Below are positions 7,251-12,529 of a stretch of DNA of 12,529 bases, in pieces. The notes beneath the pieces are model-generated. The model had not been told where the DNA came from and made no database searches. It was given only the letters and a program-made list of their open reading frames with translations. Source of the stretch: Rickettsiaceae bacterium (GTDB taxonomy: Bacteria > Pseudomonadota > Alphaproteobacteria > Rickettsiales > Rickettsiaceae); assembly GCA_022702085.1 (NCBI GenBank), contig JAKONF010000014.1, forward strand, positions 1 through 12,529, given 5' to 3'. Position numbers and translations under genes: made by a program. The first letter of the stretch is position 1. Every line of letters begins with the position of its first letter.

Positions 7251-7853
7251 CTAGATAACATTTAGTATTGTGAGAATTATAGCGTAATGAGTTACGCTGG
7301 CAAAAAATGCTGCAACAACATCATCAATCATCACGCCATGAGCATTTTTTACATTTTGATCAAACCAGTTTATCGGCCAAGGTTTGAGAATATCAAAAAA
7401 TCTGAATAGTAAAAATATTAATGACAAGACGATAATAATGATAGAAGAACTAATGTTAGTTATTCTATGCCAAGGAAGAATTAATGAAGGTAAGCATAAA
7501 GTAATTCCAAGTAGCTGCCCAACGACTTCATCTATTACTACCTCCCTTGGATCAGTAGAGCTTTTACCTATATCTTTTAAATAATTTAAATAAACTTTAG
7601 TAGCAATTAAGCCAATAAAATAAAGTACAATGCAGGTGATAAATAATATAAGCCAAGATGATAAGAGTTGCTTGACTAAAATATCATACTTAAAAAAATG
7701 AAAAACAATTTGATGATCGATAGTAAATTGGCATATAATGTAAAAAATTGGAAAGGCTACCAGCGAACCAAATGTACCTGGACAATATTTTGCTTTGCCA
7801 ATATAAAAAGAAGTGGCTATTAATTCAGCTAGAATGTTTTTAAAATTTTTCAT
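7251..7853 (-). CDS. pgpA: phosphatidylglycerophosphatase A
   Basis: PgpA removes the phosphate from phosphatidylglycerol phosphate to give phosphatidylglycerol, at the inner membrane. Family motifs appear in order: KAKYCPGTFGSLVAFP (20-35), DPREVVIDEVVGQLLG (101-116) and FRFFDILKPWPINWFD (150-165), then GVMIDDVVAAF (173-183). In most relatives the last motif reads DDxxAG; here the Gly is Ala182. Hydrophobic stretches at about 66-87, 136-150 and 183-200 fit a polytopic membrane enzyme. The length of 200 aa is somewhat above the usual 150-180, partly from a longer loop around 41-65. The ATG at 7853 lies only 30 bases from the divergent flagellar operon start. Confidence 0.95.
   Translation of the reverse strand: MKNFKNILAELIATSFYIGKAKYCPGTFGSLVAFPIFYIICQFTIDHQIVFHFFKYDILVKQLLSSWLILFITCIVLYFIGLIATKVYLNYLKDIGKSSTDPREVVIDEVVGQLLGITLCLPSLILPWHRITNISSSIIIIVLSLIFLLFRFFDILKPWPINWFDQNVKNAHGVMIDDVVAAFFASVTHYAIILTILNVI
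7795..7823 (+). promoter_or_regulatory. candidate promoter for the flagellar export operon, inside pgpA
   Basis: TTGCCA (7795-7800) and TATTAA (7818-7823) are separated by 17 bases on the plus strand. The start would fall near 7830, giving a leader of about 54 bases. The gap between the divergent starts is only 30 bases, so at least one of the two promoters has to lie inside the opposite gene, which is why this internal match is worth listing. Confidence 0.3.
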
Positions 7854-7883
7854 AAGTAAAATTAAATATATAGATTAATCAAG

Positions 7884-8174
7884 ATGTATCATTACAGTAA
7901 TTTTAAAGAAGGTCAATCTGCAGTAGCACTTGAATATGATCAAAAAACAGATAATGCTCCCAAAATCATCGCTAGCGGTAGAGGAGTCATCGCTAAGCAA
8001 ATTTTAGAGATTGCTAGGTCTAACAATATTCCCATTCATCAAAATGCCGATCTAGTACAAATTTTATCATTGTTAGAAATTAACTCATTTATTCCTGTAG
8101 AAGTATATGACGTTGTAGCTAAAATACTAATGCATATTAACAAATTAAATACCAAGGCAAAAATAAAAAAATGA
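7884..8174 (+). CDS. stand-alone FlhB C-terminal-like protein (FhlB/FlhX type, EscU C-domain)
   Basis: The 96-residue protein corresponds to the cytoplasmic C-terminal domain of FlhB/YscU-type export switch proteins, without the membrane part. Visible family features are the strand SAVALEYD (12-19), APKIIASGRGVIAKQILEIA (25-44), the IPI segment (49-51) followed by LVQILSLLEIN, and IPVEVYDVVAKILMHI (70-85). It lacks the NPTH autocleavage site of true FlhB, since it begins after that point. Such free-standing FlhB-like proteins are known in many flagellated bacteria and are thought to support or replace the C-terminal half of FlhB in substrate switching. It is the first gene of a run with fliO and fliP. 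Its stop overlaps the next start (ATGA at 8171-8174), implying translational coupling. Confidence 0.88.
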   Translation: MYHYSNFKEGQSAVALEYDQKTDNAPKIIASGRGVIAKQILEIARSNNIPIHQNADLVQILSLLEINSFIPVEVYDVVAKILMHINKLNTKAKIKK

Positions 8175-8470
8175 ATAATATCCAAAAATTTTCTCCGCAA
8201 GAGCTGATTGAAAAATTGTCAATCCTTGAGGAACAATCAGTAAATAATCTAGAAATTTTTTACGAAAATGATCTTTTAGATAATTTAGATAATAAAATCA
8301 ATAAGGATGAATTTAGTAAAGCAGAGATAGGCGAGGTTTTAAAAAAAATTAGTAGCATCCAGAAAAATGTTGCTATCATTAAAAAAAATTTGAACCAAGC
8401 AAGTCAAGATCTATTAAAGCAAGAAGCTAATTTTTTGAAATATAATAAAAGTGCATCATTATTAAATTAG
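8171..8470 (+). CDS. hypothetical helical protein in the flagellar export cluster, 99 aa
   Basis: I do not recognise a family. The protein is cytoplasmic-looking, highly charged, Asn- and Lys-rich, with no Cys or Trp. Two helical stretches are apparent: about 9-32 and about 47-90 (GEVLKKISSIQKNVAIIKK; then ASQDLLKQEANFLKY) with heptad-like hydrophobic spacing. The start overlaps the stop of the FlhB-like gene by four bases (ATGA), and fliO follows after 6 bases, so it is very likely made together with flagellar export proteins. Small helical proteins in such places are often export chaperones (FlgN or FliT type) or basal-body accessories; the FlgN idea is a guess from size, helicity and position only. 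Confidence 0.8.
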   Translation: MNNIQKFSPQELIEKLSILEEQSVNNLEIFYENDLLDNLDNKINKDEFSKAEIGEVLKKISSIQKNVAIIKKNLNQASQDLLKQEANFLKYNKSASLLN

Positions 8471-8476
8471 GTCTGT

Positions 8477-8749
8477 ATGGAACTCTCAATATTAGGCCCT
8501 GTAATTTTATCGTTATCTTTTGTGATATTTTGTCTATATGCTATTTTGAGAATTTTTCAAAAATTCACCAAATTTGGCGCCAAGCGGATAGGTAATCCAA
8601 ACTCTTTAAAAATTAATGATATAGTCTATGTTGATAACAATACTAAAATAGTTTTAATAAGCCAGCGCAATATTAATTACGCGATAGCAATTGGCAAAAA
8701 TAATTTGATTTTGATAGATAAATATGAAAGTGAAGAAAAGCAATTATAA
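8477..8749 (+). CDS. fliO: flagellar biosynthesis protein FliO-like
   Basis: FliO is a small bitopic membrane protein that helps FliP assemble into the flagellar export gate. Residues 5-28 form one membrane segment (GPVILSLSFVIFCLYAILRI). The cytoplasmic part shows the FliO pattern of a short beta domain: SLKINDIVYVDNNTKIVLIS (43-62), then INYAIAIGKNNLILIDKY (66-83). Sequence conservation in this family is low; the call rests on topology, size (90 aa, at the short end) and the position directly before fliP. AGG at 8469-8471 precedes the ATG at a usable distance. The 3' end overlaps fliP by 26 bases. Confidence 0.82.
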   Translation: MELSILGPVILSLSFVIFCLYAILRIFQKFTKFGAKRIGNPNSLKINDIVYVDNNTKIVLISQRNINYAIAIGKNNLILIDKYESEEKQL

Positions 8750-9488
8750 TTATATTTCAGTTATAGCATTTCTGCTAACTCTTGTGCCTAGCATAGCTAG
8801 CGCTGCTATAACTGGTAATGATCTTGAGCAATTTTTTGGTAGTAGCTCAATGACCTCGAGATTGTTACAAATCTTTATGATGATAACAATCATAGGCCTT
8901 GCTCCATCAATATTAATAATGGTGACGTCTTTTGTTAGAATCTCAATTGTACTATCAATAGTTCGTACAGCATTAGGACTACAACAATCACCGCCAAATC
9001 AAGTAATGGTAGCCCTGGCCATGTTTTTAACCTTCTTCATTATGTCCCCAGCTCTTGAAGAATCTTATGAACAAGGTCTGAGACCAATGCTTGATGAGCG
9101 AATAACTGAAGAAGAAGCTATGCCAATTATAGCTCAACCATTCAAAAGATTTATGGTAAATAATACCCGAGAGAAAGAATTAAATTTATTCATCTCAATA
9201 GCTAAAGTTGATGCTCCTAAAAAAGCGGAGGAATTACAATTTTTACCTCTAAAAGTTATTGTGCCATCTTTTATGATCAGCGAGCTACGTCGAGGATTTG
9301 AAATTGGCTTTTTGGTATTTTTGCCCTTTTTGATTATAGATATTGTGGTATCTTCTATACTGATGGCTATGGGGATGATGATGATGCCGCCAGTTATGGT
9401 TGCTTTACCATTTAAAATAATTTTCTTTGTGTTAATCGACGGCTGGTATCTATTAGCTGGTAGTTTAGTACAAAGTTTTGCGACTTAA
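8724..9488 (+). CDS. fliP: flagellar type III export gate protein FliP
   Basis: FliP, with FliQ and FliR, forms the channel of the flagellar export gate in the inner membrane. Residues 1-28 are a cleavable signal peptide (hydrophobic 11-24, SIASAA at 23-28), which supports this start although it overlaps fliO by 26 bases. Hallmarks are SFVRISIVLSIVRTALGLQ (69-87) with SPPNQV following, PFKRFM (139-144), FMISELRRGFEIGF (183-196) and the membrane segment LPFLIIDIVVSSILMAMG (200-217). The methionine loop MGMMMMPP (216-223), which forms the M-gate of the channel, and LPFKIIFFVLIDGW (228-241) complete the set. The length of 254 aa is normal and no key element is missing, so the protein looks functional. 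The homologous secretion-system protein (SctR type) is less likely given the FlhB-like and FliO neighbours. Confidence 0.97.
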   Translation: MKVKKSNYNYISVIAFLLTLVPSIASAAITGNDLEQFFGSSSMTSRLLQIFMMITIIGLAPSILIMVTSFVRISIVLSIVRTALGLQQSPPNQVMVALAMFLTFFIMSPALEESYEQGLRPMLDERITEEEAMPIIAQPFKRFMVNNTREKELNLFISIAKVDAPKKAEELQFLPLKVIVPSFMISELRRGFEIGFLVFLPFLIIDIVVSSILMAMGMMMMPPVMVALPFKIIFFVLIDGWYLLAGSLVQSFAT

Positions 9489-9499
9489 AACTAATTAAT

Positions 9500-9505
9500 A
9501 GAGGA
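9500..9505 (+). promoter_or_regulatory. Shine-Dalgarno of trxA
   Basis: AGAGGA lies 9 bases before the ATG at 9515. It is one of only two clear ribosome binding sites in the window (the other belongs to phbB). Confidence 0.7.
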
Positions 9506-9514
9506 CATAAGATC

Positions 9515-9829
9515 ATGAATATCACCGATGATGAATTTGAAGGTAAAGTTTTAAAATCTACCAAGCCAGTTTTAGTGGATTTTTGGGCAGAATGGTGTGG
9601 ACCTTGTAAAATGTTAAATCCAATATTGCAAGATCTTCAAAAAGAAATGCAAGAGCAAATTGATATTGTAAAAATAAATATAGATGAAAATCCACTAATT
9701 CCTTCACGCTTTGGTGTACGTAGCATACCAACAATGATGTTATTTGTAAGTGGCGAATTAAAGGGTACCAAGCTTGGAGCCGTACCTAAAAATAATATTA
9801 AAAGTTGGGTAGAAAGTCTATTGGCCTAA
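9515..9829 (+). CDS. trxA: thioredoxin
   Basis: This is a small cytoplasmic dithiol reductant for ribonucleotide reductase and other proteins. The active site WCGPC gives C28 and C31 in FWAEWCGPCKM, the cis-proline is Pro72 in VRSIPTMMLF, and the buried Asp is D22 in VDFWAEW. The length of 104 aa is standard. The gene starts 26 bases after fliP and ends 24 bases before prs, so all three are probably in one transcript. There is no hint that it serves flagellar export specifically. Confidence 0.97.
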   Translation: MNITDDEFEGKVLKSTKPVLVDFWAEWCGPCKMLNPILQDLQKEMQEQIDIVKINIDENPLIPSRFGVRSIPTMMLFVSGELKGTKLGAVPKNNIKSWVESLLA

Positions 9830-9853
9830 ATTTAATTATTTAAGTTATTTTCG

Positions 9854-10820
<967 letters not shown>

Positions 10821-10863
10821 ATTTACAAAACTAAAGAACATCGATTAATGATTTAGTGATTGG

Positions 10864-10891
10864 ATTATAGTAAATTTATATAATCTTTCAA
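10864..10891 (-). promoter_or_regulatory. promoter for tRNA-Ala
   Basis: On the minus strand TTGAAA (10886-10891) is followed after 16 bases by a perfect TATAAT (10864-10869). The predicted start near 10857 leaves a leader of roughly 37 bases to be trimmed before the mature tRNA 5' end at 10820. It is one of only two perfect -10 boxes I identified in this window. Confidence 0.6.
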
Positions 10892-10952
10892 GAATAGTCT
10901 TGCATGTTTTACAAAAAAATCTAAGTTTATTTTTATTTAAATCGTTGGCCTT

Positions 10953-11609
10953 ATGCTTTTTCGTTCTTTCTCTCGCCGCATTGTTAAAAATCTCTCAGCT
11001 AAGGCCAAAGATACATTAGCTAATGAATTGCCGCAAATCAAATTTAGCGCAACTTTATTAGCGCAAAAGATCGAAGCAAATCCTGAGCAGAAGATATATC
11101 TAGAAATAGGTATTGGTAATGGCGAGCATTTTATTCATCAGGCTAAAATAAACAAGGAAGCTTTGTTTATTGGCGTGGAAGTTTATCTAAATGGTATTGC
11201 AAATACCATAATGCAAGCAAAGCAAAGAACTATCAATAACATTCTACTGTGGCCAGATGATTTGGATTTAATGATTCAGGACTTGCCTAGCAAAAATTTG
11301 GCTGGAATTTACATACTATTCCCAGATCCTTGGCCTAAACGTAAACAACAGAAAAAACGTATATTCAATGAATTACGTTTTAATATTTTTAAGGATAAAT
11401 TAAAAGATGGAGGCTTTATAAATTTTGCTTCCGATATTAAAGATTATTTTACGAAGGTGAACGATATAATTTTAGCTGACCAAAGCTTTGAGTTGAAAAG
11501 CCAAAATTTTGATTTTCCACATGAAAATTATATCGCTACCAAATATCACCAGAAAGCAATATTAGAAAACAGAAAACCGCAATTCTTACAAGTTATTTAT
11601 CGTACATAA
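10953..11609 (+). CDS. trmB: tRNA (guanine-N7-)-methyltransferase
   Basis: TrmB methylates G46 in the variable loop of many tRNAs using S-adenosylmethionine. The N-terminal RSFSRR (4-9) resembles the basic start of the family. The SAM-binding motif is LEIGIGNGEH (50-59), followed by FIGVEVY (72-78) and the Asp region LWPDDLDLMI (99-108). The signature LFPDPWPKRKQQKKRIF (122-138) and the late motif TKYHQKA (196-202) are both clear. The length of 218 aa is normal. The gene starts 132 bases after tRNA-Ala and probably has its own promoter in that gap, which I could not place. It converges on the 11626-12048 gene with 16 bases between the stops. Confidence 0.97.
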   Translation: MLFRSFSRRIVKNLSAKAKDTLANELPQIKFSATLLAQKIEANPEQKIYLEIGIGNGEHFIHQAKINKEALFIGVEVYLNGIANTIMQAKQRTINNILLWPDDLDLMIQDLPSKNLAGIYILFPDPWPKRKQQKKRIFNELRFNIFKDKLKDGGFINFASDIKDYFTKVNDIILADQSFELKSQNFDFPHENYIATKYHQKAILENRKPQFLQVIYRT

Positions 11610-11625
11610 TTTTATTGTATCATTT

Positions 11626-12048
11626 TTACATATCAGGTTGAATGAGCTCTGCCAAAAGCTTAGCAACTTCATCGCAATCTGTAGCTTTGGCTGATAAATC
11701 TTCTATAGCTGAAGAATCAAAAGATGATGGTTTTTTCATCAATTCTGTTTGAGCTATAATAGCTTTACTTTTTTGATTTAAGGCTATCATAATATCAATA
11801 AGTCTTTCCATTTTCTGTTGATTTTGTCTTGAATTTGGTTGGTTTTGGGATCCAGTTTCTTCTGCTTGAGTCAGTTTTGGATTTTGTTGATTTTGAGAAC
11901 CTGTTTCTTCAGATTCTGGATTTGACAGATAATTTATATCCATTTTGTGTAATTTATCTTCAGATAATGTTTTATCTGATGTTTTAAAAGAAGGTTTTAG
12001 TTCTTTATTTGATGAAAATTCTTTATTCTTACTCCTTTTACGTTTCAT
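11626..12048 (-). CDS. hypothetical low-complexity protein with a 16-residue repeat, 140 aa
   Basis: I do not recognise a family. Residues 1-28 are basic and Lys/Ser-rich (MKRKRSKNKEF). Residues 44-78 are Gln/Asn/Glu/Ser-rich and hold two copies of EETGSQNQ (47-54 and 63-70). The copies are spaced 16 residues apart, with a degenerate further QNQQ at 75-78. Residues 79-105 look helical (MERLIDIMIALNQKSKAIIA), and 111-137 form a second acidic helix pair (SAIEDLSAKATDCDEVAKLL). There is no signal peptide or membrane segment. The design (disordered basic front, repeat, short helical end) resembles some secreted or scaffold proteins of intracellular bacteria, but that is only an analogy. A good promoter upstream and an intact frame support a real gene. 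Confidence 0.7.
   Translation of the reverse strand: MKRKRSKNKEFSSNKELKPSFKTSDKTLSEDKLHKMDINYLSNPESEETGSQNQQNPKLTQAEETGSQNQPNSRQNQQKMERLIDIMIALNQKSKAIIAQTELMKKPSSFDSSAIEDLSAKATDCDEVAKLLAELIQPDM
11839..11910 (-). repeat. 48-base in-frame repeat inside the low-complexity gene
   Basis: The two segments 11887-11910 and 11839-11862 encode the same octapeptide EETGSQNQ, offset by exactly 48 bases. The DNA is similar but not identical (for example GGATCC against GGTTCT within the unit), so the copies have diverged while the peptide stayed the same. This fits an old duplication kept in frame. Confidence 0.7.
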
Positions 12049-12081
12049 TGTATTGCCTATTATTTAATTGTCAAAAACGGC

Positions 12082-12110
12082 AAAATATAGACGTTATTTA
12101 TAAATGTCAA
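12082..12110 (-). promoter_or_regulatory. promoter for the low-complexity gene
   Basis: On the minus strand a perfect TTGACA (12105-12110) is followed after 17 bases by TATTTT (12082-12087); TATATT (12084-12089) at 15 bases is a closer -10 match with shorter spacing. The start would lie near 12075, about 27 bases before the ATG at 12048. Confidence 0.5.
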
Positions 12111-12290
12111 TAATTTCTTAAAAAATATTACTAAAATAAAACTATAATAACCGTAATCAACTTAGGGTTTATCGATGAATAGCTTAATAAATCTTAACTT
12201 AATCTAAATAGTAATAATTAACACATTAATTAAAATTATCGGAGAGGATAAATTATAAGATTTAATTCTAGAAGAAGGAATATGTAATGA

Positions 12291-12380
12291 TGGCGGACAG
12301 GGTGGGATTTGAACCCACGGTACACTCACATGCACGTCGGTTTTCAAGACCGATACAATCAACCGCTCTGCCACCTGTCC
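12291..12380 (-). tRNA. tRNA-Ser (TGA), CCA encoded
   Basis: The minus strand gives the acceptor GGACAGG paired with CCTGTCC, discriminator G73 and encoded CCA. The anticodon stem TCGGT/ACCGA holds loop CTTGAAA (anticodon TGA). A long variable arm with stem GTGCA/TGTAC is typical of class II serine tRNAs, and the T arm carries GTGGGTTCAAATCCCAC. Total length is 90 bases including CCA. Confidence 0.97.
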
Positions 12381-12387
12381 GCTTAGA

Positions 12388-12416
12388 GTGATAACAGATT
12401 AAAATAAATTTTTCAA
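12388..12416 (-). promoter_or_regulatory. candidate promoter for tRNA-Ser
   Basis: On the minus strand TTGAAA (12411-12416) is followed after 17 bases by TATCAC (12388-12393). The predicted start falls almost on the mature tRNA 5' end at 12380, which is tight. An alternative TTGGTA/TATTTT pair slightly further upstream would give a longer leader. Confidence 0.3.
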
Positions 12417-12529
12417 GAAAAATTACCAAGCATTACTGAAATTTAAATTATCTTATGTCTACTAGCAGATTAATTATATCGAAATTGTAAAAACTATTAT
12501 TTTCCATTATTTGGGATATATTTCTTTTA

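Noticed and set aside
12216..12233. Inverted repeat TAATTAA/TTAATTA in the gap upstream of tRNA-Ser's 3' side
   Set aside because: It is an AT-only palindrome with no GC clamp or T-tract; expected by chance at this base composition.

Overview
The window is strongly AT-rich and codes densely on both strands. All of its recognisable genes are ordinary bacterial chromosomal genes. The mix suggests a Rickettsiales-like alphaproteobacterium with a reduced genome: a Com1-type DsbA, an M48 metalloprotease with TPRs, a PhbB-type reductase, a decayed-looking sensor kinase, PgpA, isolated flagellar export genes, and single scattered tRNA genes separate from rRNA. This placement is inference from gene content and protein style, not from a marker gene. 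The presence of fliO/fliP and a short Pgi points away from the smallest Rickettsia genomes and towards a flagellated or formerly flagellated relative.

Left part (1-3400). An unrecognised acidic, aromatic-rich protein (80-694) is followed by tRNA-His(GTG) on the minus strand (807-884). Then comes a minus-strand envelope pair: a periplasmic BepA-like M48 protease with a TPR tail (1949-3259) and, downstream of it, a membrane-anchored DsbA-like thiol oxidoreductase (1033-1860). Together they look suited to outer-membrane protein folding and quality control.

Middle (3400-7860). phbB (acetoacetyl-CoA reductase) has a strong ribosome binding site. An unrecognised helical-plus-beta protein (4214-4801) follows and runs convergently, one base apart, into a short minus-strand phosphoglucose isomerase. 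Upstream of pgi on the same strand are a membrane-bound histidine-kinase-like protein that has lost its phosphoacceptor His and its glycine boxes (6118-7035), and pgpA (phosphatidylglycerophosphatase A, 7251-7853).

Right part (7884-12529). A plus-strand run starts only 30 bases from the divergent pgpA start. It encodes a stand-alone FlhB C-terminal-like protein, a small unknown helical protein, FliO, FliP, thioredoxin and PRPP synthetase (prs). The first four belong to the flagellar type III export apparatus; trxA and prs are housekeeping genes packed directly behind. The prs frame runs on through the antisense of tRNA-Ala(GGC), so its last 23 codons are tRNA sequence. trmB (tRNA m7G46 methyltransferase) follows. 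A minus-strand low-complexity protein with a 16-residue repeat and tRNA-Ser(TGA) close the window.

I found no insertion sequence, prophage, CRISPR array, toxin-antitoxin pair or defence system. The most unusual items are the predicted pseudokinase, the prs/tRNA-Ala overlap, and the unrecognised small proteins, especially the one inside the flagellar cluster. No stretch longer than about 300 bases lacks a gene.
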